A DNA stretch of 64,000 nucleotides. Origin: Glandiceps talaboti (taxonomy: Eukaryota > Hemichordata > Enteropneusta > Spengelidae). The stretch is taken from assembly GCF_964340395.1 (NCBI RefSeq), contig NC_135562.1, forward strand, positions 11,058,634 through 11,122,633, written 5' to 3'. Numbering within the stretch: position 1 is the first letter of the stretch; each line of letters begins with the position of its first letter. Position numbers and translations under genes: made by a program. The notes beneath the pieces are model-generated. The model did no database searches. It was not told where the DNA came from and worked only from the letters and a program-made list of their open reading frames with translations. This document shows positions 37,216 to 63,922 of this stretch, piece by piece.

Positions 37216-38258
37216 CATGCAAATAAAAGCTGATACTGAGAACTGGGGAATTTTATTGTAAGTTACATGACATTGTGTATACTCAAGCTGCTACAATGTA
37301 CATTATGAAGAAAGAAAAAGAACAGTGTACTCAATTTAACTTTTCTGTTTTTGTGAAGTAATTTAATTGACAAAATTTATCAATATACATAATTGGTAAA
37401 ACAAGGGGTATTTGCCTAAGATTAAAAAATGTAGTCAAAGTGGATATTAGGAAATAAGTAATTTACTTGATTGGTTGTATCACACTGGAATGATTAATTT
37501 ACCCCCAAAATATTGTTCAAGTTAATGTGACTTTATAAAGGCCAATGTTTCAATCCCAGGTTCTCATATTAGTATTATCTTATCAATGGAGTCTTAATGA
37601 TTACATAGTATTATTCTTTTGTTTGGAATCATCTTTTCTATAACTTTGTGAGACAAATGGTTTTCACTCCGAAATTTTAATCCTCATCTAATATCAGACT
37701 ATCAGACCATCAGACCGTACATGTTCATGATGAAAACTATTATGGACTATATTTGTTTCCTTTCCATGTTCTTCTTTGTACATGTTTATATTGTTGGTAG
37801 CCAAATGATGAGCTCGAGTGCCTCTCATCACTGCAGTCTGGGTTTGCACTGCCCAGAGTAGACTGGGTTTGATTAAAAAATTCCCAGATCTGTATGTAAG
37901 AAGTGTGGTGCTCAGTTTGACCCTACAGAACAATGTAGGTTTTCTCCAAATATTCCAGTTTTCTCCTGCTTTAGCACTAGAGCACTTGGGTGGGGTGGGG
38001 GGGGGGGGGAGTACAATTTGCAACCATATTTGAATTTCCGAATTTAATTTGGATGAATAAAATTTATGAATATTATTACATTATTATTATTGAAAGAGAA
38101 ACTGTTGCCATTCTAAAAAGTGTCCTACTTCTAACATTGGGAAGAGATGGATAATGAGAACAGCTGAGATAGTAATGAGAAGAGAACAAGAGATACCAGG
38201 AGTAAAGAGAACATAGGAATCATTAAGTTATAATTTATTATCACACATGGACTAGAGA
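37216..38258. other. No gene; one dispersed-unit copy and a poly-G run
   Basis: A copy of the ~150-bp dispersed unit lies at about 37535-37690 (AAAGGCCAATGTTTCAATCC, CAGGTT, TTTGTTTGGAATCATCTTTT). A G-rich run is at about 37989-38010. Confidence 0.5.
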
Positions 38259-39262
38259 GATATTATTATTATTATTATTATTTTAATTTCTTAGAAAACG
38301 CACTACACATACGTCACAGTGCGATGTACAGAAACTCTAAAAAGAATATGCAAAATTTAAAAAATACACATTGCAAGTGGTAGGGTAAAGAACACACAGT
38401 CCTGCGGGGAAATAAATGTACAGCAAAGCAAAAAACGAATCACTGATAATACATATTAAAAAGATAGGTTTTCAAACCGCGTTTAAAAGACTCAACATTC
38501 CTTGCAGTACGAATCTCTACAGGTAACTTATTCCACAGTGATGGCGCGCAAACTGAAAAGGCTCTCTGGCCGTATGTCTTACTGAATGTACCGCGGGGTG
38601 GAATCAGACGTAACTTGTCTGCAGAGCGGAGATCTCTAGAAGGAACATACTGCTCTATCAGCTCTGTCAAATACACTGGTGCAAAGCCTCTGATTACTTT
38701 AAAAGTAATTAACATAACCTTGAACTTAATACGTGCTTCTACTGGCAGCCAATGTAAATCAACTAATACAGGTGTAATATGGTCAAATTTACGGGAACGA
38801 CTAACTAAACGTGCTGCAGCGTTTTGAAGAGATTGCAAACGGTGAAGCTGATCTTTGTTAATTCCATACAAGAGACTATTACAATAATCTAACTGAGTTG
38901 TTACAAATGCATGGATCAATGTCTCGGTAGTGTCCCGATCGAGAAGTTTACGGATCTTGCCAATTCTGTATAATGAGTAGTGGGCTTTTCTACAAACTTG
39001 GTTTATGTGATCAGACATAGCACCATTCCTATTTAAAATCATGCCAAGATTACGGACCGAGTTCGAAGGGATGATATCAATGTCACCGATCCTTAGGCTA
39101 GACAGTTCTGTTGCATCAGGTTTCAAGCTTGACGAGAAATGGACAACTTCCGTTTTGTCATCGTTCAGAATGAGTAGATTTGACTTCATCCAGCCACGTA
39201 CATCGTCGATACATTCCTCGAGAGAGGTACGTACATCATCTGGTTGCCTACAAACAACATAG
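38259..39262 (-). mobile_element. 5'-truncated LINE (CR1/L2-like) with intact C-terminal frame
   Basis: The minus-strand frame runs from about 39256 to 38440. It encodes the C-terminal part of a LINE reverse transcriptase (WMKSNLLILNDDKTEVVHFS, FVTTQLDYCNSLLYGI, LHWLPVEARIKFKVMLITFK, SLWNKLPVEIRTA). No stop or frameshift occurs in about 270 codons. The 3' UTR ends in (ATT)n at 38261-38282 (AAT on the element strand), usual for CR1/L2-type tails. The catalytic palm motifs are missing because of 5' truncation. The intact frame suggests a young insertion. Confidence 0.9.
38440..39256 (-). pseudogene. LINE reverse transcriptase, C-terminal part only
   Basis: The frame is open but lacks endonuclease and polymerase core, so it cannot work alone. 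The first Met-led frame starts at 39189; homologous coding (RQPDDVRTSLEECIDDVRG) continues upstream to about 39256. The stop follows NMYYQ at 38440. Confidence 0.85.
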
Positions 39263-39339
39263 ATATATACTGAACCTGTTCACTGACTTTATTGCAGACT
39301 ATTTTTAGAACATTACAGAGTTTGTTCCTGTACTCTTGT

Positions 39340-39965
39340 CCTTTTGAAGGGTTTGTTTCAATCCCAGGTCATTGCGGTAATGTTATCTAAATAAGGATGG
39401 GATCATTATTTTGTTCTGGGCCAAGTTTTTCTGTAGCTCTGCCATCCGACAGCTCTTCACATGTAGATATTAATGCTAATCTGAAGGTGGTCTTTAAAGG
39501 GGTATGTTTCAATCCTAGGTCATTGCATTATCGTTATCTGAATATGGATGGGGTCATTCTCTTGTTCTGGGCCAAATTTTTCTATAGCTCTGCCATCCGA
39601 CAGCTTTTCACATGTAGATATTAATGCTAATCTGAAGGTGGTCTTTAAAGGGCTATGTTTCAATCCTAGGTCATTGCGTTAGTGTTTATCTTAATAAGGA
39701 TTACATAGGATCATTCTTTGTTCTGTGCCAAATTTTTCTAAAGTTCTGTCATCTGACAGGTTTTCATATCTTAATCCTGATCTGAAGTTGGCCTTTTAAA
39801 GGGGTATGTTTCAGTCCCAGGTCATCACATTAGTGTTATCTTAAGGAGGATTACATGGTATCATTCTTTTGTTCTGGTCCACTTTTTCTATAGCTCTACC
39901 AAACTACCGGTTTTCACACTTAGATTTTAAGACTAATCCGAAATGGGCCTTTAAAGGTTTAGTGT
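39340..39965 (+). repeat. ~150-bp tandem array, four units, of a dispersed family
   Basis: Units start at about 39344, 39497, 39648 and 39793. Each has TTTCAATCCTAGGTCATTGC, a TTATCT..ATAAGGAT part, TTGTTCTGGGCCAAATTTTT, CTATAGCTCTGCCATCCGAC and GGTCTTTAAAGGGGTATG. Single units of the same family lie near 3650, 21700, 32110, 35590, 37540 and 51790. Confidence 0.9.
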
Positions 39966-40473
39966 CAGTAAATCATGTGTACTGTGAGGAGTGCAAGAAA
40001 TCAAATTATATATATGACTTTATTCCCACATACAAATAATACAAGTCAGTAAAGATAGTATGATTACATAAATAAATGGGAAGGGGATCGAAAAATTGTT
40101 TTCTGCCAACTTATCTAATCCAACCCTGCCAATACATGTGATAATAACCAGAATACAGATATTATCTGGGCATTTTCACTGTTCCTTTGGATTTCTTACA
40201 TATTCAAAACTTCTACAAATAAAGGAAAGGAAAAACAAACAAACAAACAAACCTGTATACATAAAGATTTTGATTCGAAAAGAAGAAAACAGAGACATAA
40301 CACTATCTCTTTCCAACTGTAAACCCAACAAAGACAAACACACATAGATCAAATCAATATATTTTTATGATTCTGCCTCGTGTTAAACATTCTTTTGCAG
40401 GTAATGAGAATTATACCAAGACTGATATATTTTCATCAAAAGTAACAGTGTGTTTCTCTCTTTTTTGTTTCAG
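39966..40473. other. Upstream intron of the AKAP7-like gene
   Basis: No coding seen. It ends in a good T-rich tract and acceptor at 40473. The 5' exon and promoter were not located. Confidence 0.4.
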
Positions 40474-54733
<14,260 letters not shown>

Positions 54734-54965
54734 TAAAATTTTGCTGAGAATGATGAAACTAACATAAACTGAGAAAAGACTTATGACAAAAATGTTATCT
54801 GTATATATCATACAGAAATCTAAAAAAATGAAAATTTTTAATTTTTTGATACATGGCAGCTAGGACAGAATATTTCAGAATTCAAAAATCTCTTTTCTTG
54901 ATGCGAGTGAAATTGTGTGATTTATGTGTGTTGTTTATCTTCTCCAGTCAAGTTTTGTTGTTTTT
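54734..54965 (+). other. 3' UTR of the AKAP7-like gene (start)
   Basis: No coding. The polyadenylation site is unknown; the first AATAAA noted downstream is at about 56473. Confidence 0.35.
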
Positions 54966-55425
54966 GCCTCATTTTACACGAATGACATATCTCTCATTTT
55001 CATGTCAAAGGTCGTATGAGTCAGAGTGACATCTCATTTTTATGTTAAAGGTCATATGAATGACATATCTCATTTCCATGTCAAAGGTCATACAAATGAC
55101 CTATCTCATTGTCATGTCAAAGGTTATATGAGTGACCTATCTCATCATGTCAAAGGTCATACAAATGACCTATCTCATTGTCATGTCAAAGGTTATATGA
55201 GTGACCTATCTCATCATGTCAAAGGTCATACAAATGACCTATCTCATTGTCATGTCAAAGGTTATATGAGTGACCTATCTCATCATGTCAAAGGTCATAC
55301 AAATGACCTATCTCATTATCATGTCAAAGGTTATATGAGTGACCTATCTCATTATCGTGTCAAAGGTCATATAATTGACCTATCTCATTTTCATGTCAAA
55401 GATCATTGTGTCAAAACAATGTATT
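54966..55425 (+). repeat. ~36-bp tandem array with paired AGGTCA half-sites
   Basis: About twelve units of CATGTCAAAGGTCATACAAA then TGACCTATCTCATTGT. Each unit pair shows AGGTCA-TACAAA-TGACCT, an inverted pair with a 6-nt gap. The period of 36 produces a false 133-codon frame. It may lie in the 3' UTR. Confidence 0.93.
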
Positions 55426-55614
55426 AATGTTTGACTGATATTTCTGGTTTTGTCTATAATGTTCTATTTACTCTTTTGAAATCATTGTACCTTCTACAAA
55501 GTGTTTTTATACTTTATCTTATTAATCCAAGTTGTACATAGTTGCTAGTATAAATGTGATGTTCATTGATTCGTGAATCATTGACACTATTAATCATCAA
55601 CTAATAACAAATCA

Positions 55615-56205
55615 GCTGGTTAGAACCATGGCCACAACAACAGGATACTTTGAGAGAATTGAAAGCTTATCAGCTGTTAGAGCTGTGAACGCAACAAGGT
55701 ACTACTGGGAGAATTGAAAGCTTATCATCTGGTTGGAACCATGGCCACAACAGGATACTTTGAGAGAAGTGAAAGCTCATCAGGTAGTTAGAGCTATGAT
55801 CCCAACCAGGATATCTTTGGGAGAATTGAAAGTTTATCAGCTGGTTACAACCATAGCCATAACAAGGCACCATTTAGGAGAATTGAAATATTATCAGCTG
55901 GTTACAACTATAGCCATAACAAGGCACCATTAGGAGAATTGAAAGTTTATCAGCTGATTACAACCATAGCCATAACAAGGCACCATTAGGAGAATTGAAA
56001 GTTTATCAGCTGATTACAACCATAGCCATAACAAGGCACCATTGGGAGAATTGGAAGTTTATCAGCTGGTTACAACCATAGCCATAACAAGGCACCATTA
56101 GGAGAAATGAAATTATATCAGCTAATCACAACCATGGTCACAACCATGACATCTTTGGGCAGTATTGAAAAAGTATCAGCTCGTTACAACCATATCTAAA
56201 ACCAG
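55615..56205 (+). repeat. ~60-bp tandem array, about nine units
   Basis: The unit is GGTTACAACCATAGCCATAA then CAAGGCACCATTAGGAGAAT and TGAAAGTTTATCAGCT, more uniform at the right. Confidence 0.93.
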
Positions 56206-56639
56206 AAAAATACAAGTTAAAATTGTATTGTTTGGATTGGATTTGAACTCACTGGAACTACATAACTATACATGTTAGCTGATCTACTGAATTGAAGTTT
56301 GAGGAAGTTGCACGAATGTCGTCATTGGTGGGTTAACAATTTTATTCCTTATAGTAAGAGAAATTATGTTCAATATGAGATGCACTCAAATAAGTTAAGT
56401 GTTGATAAATCTTCAGAGTGATATGTATATATCACATTGCCGATACTCAAAACAATAGAATTACATGTCACGAATAAAAACACACAAAGTAATCTCTAGT
56501 GAATGAACATTGATTTTAATGAGATTGGGATACCTGTATATGATAATAGTGATGAAATGAATGTGAAGGATCTATGGATTTCATTGGTCACTGCAACACC
56601 TTAAGATATGCAATGGAATTTTTGACAACAACTTTCACT

Positions 56640-57145
56640 GAAACCTTTGGCATTATGCCAGCTTTGTAAAGACTAACACTGAATAAACCAATGAGAAAGA
56701 AAGCTTAGAACAAAGTGGCAACATATTGGCATTTTGCCAGCTGTATGAAGTACTTTTATATGTAATAATGAACCAATGAGAAAATAGCAAAAAAAAAAAC
56801 CCACAAAAAACTGAAAAGCAACATGTTGGCACTATGTCAGCCTTATAAATATAAAAGCCCTGTATTGAATGAACCAATAAGAAAACAACTTGGAACAATG
56901 TGGCAAAGTATTGGCATTATGCCAACTTTTTAAAGCCTTGTACTGAATGAACTAATAAGTAAACAACTTGGAACAATGTGGCAAAGTATTGGCATTATGC
57001 CAACTTTTTAAAGCCTTGTACTGAATGAACTAATAAGTAAACAACTTGGAACAATGTGGCAAAGTATTGGCATTTTGCCAACTTTTTAAAGCCACACTCA
57101 AAGTGAACCAATGAGAGAATAGATAATAACAAAGTGGCAACATAT
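56640..57145 (+). repeat. ~76-bp tandem array, about six units
   Basis: The unit includes TTGGCATTATGCCAACTTTT, TAAAGCCTTGTACTGAATGA and ACAACTTGGAACAATGTGGC. TTGGCATTATGCCAA is itself a small palindrome. Confidence 0.9.
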
Positions 57146-57554
57146 TGACATTATGTGTTATTGACCTGATAAGCAGGTACAAGAAGTTCTCTTTTTCTTC
57201 TGGCAGTACTCTTTTTCTACATGTACGACAACTAACCCTTAATTGATTTCTGAAATCAAATTAATTTAGCTGTAATTCTTGAAACATTATATTTGAGATT
57301 TATTTTTGTTGAATTAAGCAGTTTCACCTTTATGGAATTAAAACTGTTACAGCACTACAATTGAGTTTAACAGTGTGAGAATGATTTACTAGTAATATGT
57401 CATGAATGTCTTCTTGAAAGCTACTACACCATTCAATTTGGTACTTTTAAACCTTGCTCTTGGACAATAAAATGCAGCCCTACATACTATGTAATGAGTA
57501 CATAGTGATAAGGTGATATAAGACAAATATAGATATATATTACCAATAGTCAAT
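57146..57554. other. No gene seen
   Basis: AT-rich spacer between two arrays. Confidence 0.4.
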
Positions 57555-58145
57555 CACTTTGGTGCATCACCAAATTTTAGCCATATTTGTACACCACCAA
57601 ATTTTGGCCATATTGGTACACCACCAAGTGTTGGCCATATTGGTACACCACCAAGTGTTGGCCATATTGGTACACCACCAAGTGTTGGCCATATTGGTAC
57701 ACCACCAAGTGTTGGCCATATTGGTACACCACCAAGTGTTGGCCATATTGGTACATCACTAAGTGTTGGCCATATTGATACACCACCAAGTGTTGGCCAT
57801 ATTGGTACACCACCAAGTGTTGGCCATATTGGTACACCACCAAGTGTTGGCCATATTGGTACACCAAGTGTTGGCCATATTGGTACACCACCAAGTGTTG
57901 GCCATTATTGGTACTTTACCAAGTATTGGCCATATTGGTACATCACTAAGTGTTGGCCATATTGGTACACCACCAAAAGTTGGCCATATTGGTACACCAC
58001 CAAGTGTTGGCCATTATTGGTACTTCACCAAGTATCGGCCATATTGGTACATCACTAAGTGTTGGCCATATTGGTACACCACCAAGTACATTTTGTATCA
58101 GCCATTTTGGTACACCACCAAGTGTTCGCCATGTTGGTATGCATA
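57555..58145 (+). repeat. 27-bp tandem array, about 21 units
   Basis: The unit is TGGTACACCACCAAGTGTTG then GCCATAT. It gives several false repeat-encoded frames. Variant units (TACATCACTAAG, TACTTTACCAAG) are grouped in the right half, pointing to a secondary duplication. Confidence 0.96.
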
Positions 58146-60059
58146 TTACCTCATCATAAATATGGCAACACCGTCATAAATGTGACACTGATTAGCCAAA
58201 GAGTGTGCTGAGAAGATTGGTTGGTTGTATGAACAAGTTGTGTACTTGGTAAATATTTGCTACTTGTAATTGAAATCAGATTTACATTAATATATGTAAG
58301 TCAATTCTTACCAAGAGGAGCAAGTAACTAAATGTACACTTTCTAACGTGCGATTTGCAGATCATGTCTATTTTGTCGCTGCAAGCACTTATTTATCAAG
58401 AATTCACTGAGGCAATTGGACAAATGAATTTCCTAGATTTGAAAGCAGTTATGGAATATTATTAATTTATGTAACACAACAGTAGTTGATAATTCTATTT
58501 ATTAGATGTATATTTACTTTATAAGTCATTTTGATGTTGTATAGTGTAATATTATAATTATTTATTTAGTGTTATAACTTATAATAGTACTCTCAATAAG
58601 AAGGCATCATTAATTTTAACAACGCTTCCCCTAGTGGTCAAAATCCAACCATACATTTATGGTTATCCAAATACAGTAGACGCTTTACATGTCAACAAGT
58701 TGCCGTAGTTAACCCCTTTGTTGATATTGAACCCTAAAAATTTTAGTTTTCACTGTGGTATTGGTGCATACTTCCTAGCGTATGTTTGTGTTTACAACTT
58801 AGCATCTTATAGGTGTATGACTAGTATTTTGACAAGGAAATTTAAACGGCAGTTGACCACTGTGTTTTGTTAACTACACTCTTAGCATCTGAATCAGTAC
58901 AAGGTAGCTGTATGAACAACAGAGGTACGTGGAAACATGTCCAAAGTTACAGTTGCTGAAGAGATTTTAGTTTTTTTTTGTACTTGTATGTGTGAAAGCA
59001 AGCAAGACTCGGTACAGTTTATATTGGTTATCACTAACCATTTGTCGAACTTGTCACCCAGTAATGAGTTACTGTTATCTAGGGTCATTGACCTCTCACG
59101 TCACACCACAATTGATAGAGTGAGTATGGGAAGATGGTATCTTGTCAGCCAGCAAGTTGCCATGGCAACAACTCATCTCGTGATTCAAGTGACCATGGTC
59201 AATCTTACACATCTCAATAAGACGGTAGTTATGTGAAGTAGTAAGAATATCTACCCATTCTGTATATGTATTTAACCAGGGGAAAGACCACTTAAGTTCT
59301 TAATTAAAAGTGAATCCAAATTTAATCAAATGTAACATAGTTGTTTAGAAGGTATCATTCAAAAGAGCCACATTCTCGCAAACCAGAGCTGTTATTCCTT
59401 CCCCGACACTGTGAAATAACGAGCGTTATGGACGGTGCCGTAAAAGAGGGCATTGTTTACGATAATGAAGAGCCAACGTATTGAAAGTTTATCCAATATA
59501 ATGTACAGTTTGTCTTCCTTGTGTAAAGTCAATGACACTTGTAACACTGACAGCTATTATGCTATATACAATGTCTACTGAATAGTTTGCCTGACTCACT
59601 TGTGCTGCAGTGCAACTGGCAACATAGATTTTGATATAGATGAGCAAACTCAGTAGAATTCCAGTTTCTCTGTTTTTACCCAGTTCAGTTTTGTTGGGGA
59701 GTATTTTCACACTTTTTTGTAATTTCATTCAATTTATTATAATGTTTTGTGCATTTGGTTAATTATATTCATATTTGTGAGCAACATTTTCCTTTAAAAA
59801 ATTATTTGAAAGTGATTTATTGGTATAGTTATAGTTATGATATGGCAAAGAAGTGAAAGAAATATAATATTACCAGAATTGTATGAATTTGATGAAATCA
59901 ATATACAATGTACAGTGTTCATTGTACCCTCATTATGAAAAAAATGTTCATAAATAACAGGCTTAACTTTGATATCACTTTGTGACCATCCATATACTTC
60001 TATATTTCAATACTGTCATTGCCCATCTCACTGTGGTTGTTACCCTGCAGAGTCGGGTG
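58146..60059. other. No gene; contains a dispersed repeat at 59372-59465
   Basis: The 59372-59465 stretch matches 45424-45535. The rest shows only unsupported short frames. Confidence 0.4.
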
Positions 60060-60400
60060 ACTGTCGTGCCGTGGTCCCCAATACAAGAGTGACTGGTCCA
60101 GCAGGGGCCATGGTCTCCATACAAGGATGACAGGTCCTGCAAGGGTCATGGTCTCCATACAAGGGGGACTGGTCCAGCAAGGGCCATGGTCTCCATACAA
60201 GAATGACTGGCCCTGCAGGGGCCATGGTCCCCAATACAAGAGTGACTGGTCCAGCAAGGGCCATGGTCTCCATACAAGAGTGACTGGCCCTGCAGGGGCC
60301 ATGGTCCCCATACAAGGATGACAGGTCCTGCAGCAAGGGTCATGGTCCCCATACAAGGGTTACTGGTCCTTCAAGGTTGTGGACCCCATGCAAAGGTGAC
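60060..60400 (+). repeat. ~38-bp tandem array, eight to nine units
   Basis: The unit is GACTGGTCCAGCAAGGGCCA then TGGTCTCCATACAAGAGT. It is GC-richer than its surroundings and gives false frames on the minus strand. Confidence 0.95.
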
Positions 60401-60639
60401 AGGTCTTTATGCAGGGGTCATGCTCCTCACATAAAGGTCATTAGTCCTTATTCATGGGTTGTGATCCCAAAATAAGGGTGAATGGTCCTAAGAGAAATGT
60501 GTTGGTCACATTCTAGGAAGCAACACCGTAACTGAATTTATCATCATATCTCAAACTTTTTAGAATGATCCAGATGTCTGTTGGCATACTCATTACTGCC
60601 TCACAACACTGAGAGCCTACCAGCTAAACAGCTTGGGTC

Positions 60640-60880
60640 ACAGAAACCTAACTATTAGGATCATCACCATGACAACAGGGATCATCACCTGAACAACTAG
60701 GGTCATCAACCTTACAACTGGGTTACAAGCCTAACAACTAAGGTCAACAACTGGGGTCATCACCCTAACAACTAGGGTCATAAGCCTGGGGTCATCACCA
60801 TAACAACTAGGGTTATCACCCTGACAATTAGGAGCCATCAATTGAACAACTGAGGACATCACTCTTACAACTGGGGCTAC
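60640..60880 (+). repeat. Degenerate ~24-bp tandem array
   Basis: ACAACTAGGGTCATCACCCT-like phrases repeat about nine times with changes. Confidence 0.75.
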
Positions 60881-61668
60881 TTTTATGAGAGTGGTTTTCC
60901 AAAGGAAATGTATAAGAATCTTTTATCATAAACGTTTAAAAGCAGATTCTTTTATCTTTACTTTTACTATTTCACATTTTGTTTTCCGTAGTCAGTGTCT
61001 CTACATTTCTTGACTTTGTAGAAGTGAAATTATGTACTCGAGTTTTGCTGCTAAAGTCTGTTCAAAGTGTCACATATGTTGGTGTTGCATTGATGCTAGG
61101 CGACACATTGTATGTAGGAAAATTGTATATGATATACATAGAACAGAGTGAGAAGAAGAAAAAGGTCAATTTTTTTAAGATGACCATCAAAGCACAGAGT
61201 GTGGTCACCTTTTAAATGGCCATCAAAGTTTGTATAATTTCTGTGGAATCCAAGATAATATTGTATTTTGCATATATGCAAATTATGAAAGTGACAAAGG
61301 AATTGCAACTTAAGCACTATTCATTTTCTGTTACTTTGTATCCAAATCAGTTGCCATGGTAACCAATTGTATGGTATAATTTGCAGATATGTAAATTTGG
61401 AAAGTAATCCTGTAAAGTAAGAAATGAGCAGAATGATTTACTCTCCCTCAGACCACTATATTCTGAGACTCTACTAACATCTAATAATAATACTACTTTA
61501 TTGAGAACAAAAATTACTTATTCAGCGTAGAATTTCAAGTTAATTTTGAAAATGTATTTTTTTTTCTTTTCTACATTGACACTTTGTAAAGGGATTGTTG
61601 TTTTACATTTAATAAAGTTGCAATTAATGATTTAAGTATCTGGATGTTATAACTGAGCTAAGCATGGA
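60881..61668. other. No gene seen
   Basis: AT-rich. Two related lines (TGCAAATTATGAAAGTGACA and TGTAAATTTGGAAAGTAATC) hint at a weak duplication near 61270-61410. Confidence 0.4.
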
Positions 61669-61720
<52 letters not shown>

Positions 61721-62090
61721 GTGTGTGTGTGAGTTGCTACATTATACATGTGTGTAAGTGTTTCTGCATGTATACGTGTTTGTGTGTGTATGTATGTATG
61801 TATGTATGTATGTATGTATGTATGTATGTATGTATGTATGTATGCATGTATGTGTGTGTATGTATGTATGTATACATGTATGTGTGTGTATGTATGTATG
61901 TATGTATGTATGTATGTATGTGTGTGTATGTATGTATGTATGTATGTGTATATGTGTGTGTATGTATGCATGTGTATGTGTGTGTATGTGTGTGTTTCTG
62001 CATGTATACATATGTGTGTGGTTCTGCATGTATACATGTGTGTGTGTATGTGTATGTGTGTGTGTTTCTGCATGTACACTTGACGTGTGT
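61669..62090 (+). repeat. Compound (TG)n / (TGTA)n microsatellite
   Basis: A TG run (61669-61733), a TGTA run (61788-61845), then mixed TGTA, TGTG and TGCA units. All frames over it are artefacts. Confidence 0.97.
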
Positions 62091-62819
62091 GTATATGCGA
62101 AAGAAATCCTTAGAAATATTGTATGAGAAAGAAATCCTTAGAAATATTGCGATGTGAAAGTATAAATAATATCATTTTCTTTCAGCCACCAGGATCGACT
62201 ATGACTGTATAGTCGACTGACTATGAAGACTGCCCTCGACGTCAGTTTATACTTAAATGTCCCCACCAAGATGCATGAGACACATTGACTAAGACAAAAT
62301 ATAAGTATGTACTAAATGGAAGTATGTAAAGCACAGACACTTGTGACCCGAGATATGTTTCAGAATAAAATAGATCATTTATCATATTGACGATAAAATT
62401 GATGCTTGGCCGAGAGTATGTGAAAGGGATCAAATAACTATCGCTTCGGACAGCGTAACTCCTCGAACCGCTAAATATGTTAATCGTATAGGTTCGTGCC
62501 AATCTACCATTTACTTTAGTGAATGAAACATTGTGTTCATCATACAGTCTCTCTATTTTTAGACAATGATGTCATAATGTCTGCGACGTGATTGGCTCAA
62601 AGTTAAAAGATGCAGTAATTATAGTTTGTAATGGTTTATAAAAGAAAACAAAGGAGACTGCAAATACTGTCATTGGCAGCACACCACACATTTCATAACT
62701 TCCTCGTTTTACAGTTGAATGCTGGAAAACCACTTCCAACGACGACAGAACATGGCCAAAGTAATGGAACGAAATCATTCCTCAATGACAATAGAATGAA
62801 AATAATTAATATAATTCCA
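62091..62819. other. No gene seen
   Basis: A 27-bp direct duplication (AAAGAAATCCTTAGAAATATTG) is at about 62098-62150. Confidence 0.45.
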
Positions 62820-62823
62820 TTAA

Positions 62824-63169
62824 AGTGGCCATATGGATGAGAATTTGGTATTTATTTTGGATTTTTATTTGATAAAACACCTTCACCATGTTTTTCTACT
62901 TGAAAAAATAATCCAAAATAACATATACCAAGTCCATGTTCATAACTCAATACATTGCAAAAAGATGCACACAGTGTAAGAAGTTTGTTATTGTACGTAC
63001 AATAACAACCATTTTACACATTGTTTAATGTTTTGCCATTTATTGAGATGTGAACACGGATTTGGTATATGTTATTTCACATTATTTTTTCAAGTAGAAA
63101 AACATGGTGAAGCTGTTTTATCAAATAAAAATCCAAAATAAATACCAAATTCTCATCCATATGGCCACT
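62824..63169. mobile_element. TTAA-flanked palindromic MITE, 346 bp
   Basis: TTAA at 62820-62823 and 63170-63173 flanks AGTGGCCATATGGATGAGAA and its inverse. It is nearly identical over its whole length to 33619-33963, including the TTGTACGTACAATAAC centre. Near-identical length and sequence suggest recent movement. Confidence 0.92.
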
Positions 63170-63714
63170 TTAAGAAGCTACTTCCGAAAAGCGCCCTCAG
63201 TGTCCAAACCAGACAATCTTTCATCATTTGAATACTAGTATATGTAATTTAAATATATAATAATTTAAATCGTGTTTGGCTGCAAAATGAGACAAAAAAA
63301 TTCCCCGTTGTTTTATTTACAAATATTTTGGCATCTATAGCTCTCTATTCACTTGGTGTTATTTTTTCTTTCTTTTTAAAATAAAGACACTCGTGTCTGA
63401 AGAGGCCGAGCGCAAGAAATGGTTGTCATGACTACTGTTGAATGCTGCTTTGCCCATTGGACGCCTACACAAAGTTAAACAATGTAGAACTAGACTAAAG
63501 TTTCCGGCCCATATCATTTTTTTAAAATAGTGCATGATACGTTATATATATTATACTAGTAAAGCTACCGTGTTAAACCTTTTTAAGCAATGGTGAATTT
63601 GTGTTATGGTGACTACCCAAGAAGATGGCACGTTTAAACTGCATCACTGACTTTCCATTAATGTCTCATTTTACTTTTACGGTATGTTATTGTTGGCGGC
63701 TGTAGCTCTCATCT
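63170..63714. other. No gene seen
   Basis: AT-rich; no supported features. Confidence 0.4.
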
Positions 63715-63922
63715 GTTGAACCATGGAAGTACCACCAGTGGGTGTAGTCTAGCTGCTAGACCTCAGGCTTTCTTCTCAACACTCTGTTTCTGAAGGTGAC
63801 ACAAAATCGAGGGCTGTCGCCCTCACTAGCGCGACCTTTGGTCGCCTTGACAGTGAGCAGAAAAGCCCCAAGGGTCTAGCAGCAAGACTACAGTGGGTGG
63901 TACATGTACTTCCATGACTGAA
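63715..63922. mobile_element. Foldback element with stacked hairpins
   Basis: The outer arms CATGGAAGTACCACCAGTGG..TGTAGTC and the inverse GACTAC-AGTGGGTGGTACATG pair. CTGCTAGACC pairs with GGTCTAGCAG. Inside are GAGGGCTGTCGCCCTC and GCGACCTTTGGTCGC hairpins. Confidence 0.7.

Noticed and set aside
39370-39390. tRNA gene or tRNA-derived SINE from the B-box-like TTTCAATCCCAGGT
   Set aside because: No A box, no cloverleaf and no acceptor stem nearby.
55026-55427. 133-codon His/Ser repeat frame
   Set aside because: It is the 36-bp array read in frame; no start context or conserved domain.
57559-58140. CArG-box array from the recurring CCATATTGG
   Set aside because: The word has five, not six, A/T bases between CC and GG.
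57559-58179. Repeat-encoded frames such as LVHHQVLAI
   Set aside because: The period of 27 bp is a multiple of three, so any stop-free unit gives a long frame; there is no splice or codon support.
60000-60356. 118-codon Trp/Gly/Pro-rich minus-strand frame
   Set aside because: It covers the 38-bp tandem array and has parallel frames in all phases.
61624-62157. Several 88-162-codon frames of Cys-Val or His-Thr repeats
   Set aside because: Artefacts of (TG)n/(TGTA)n repeats.
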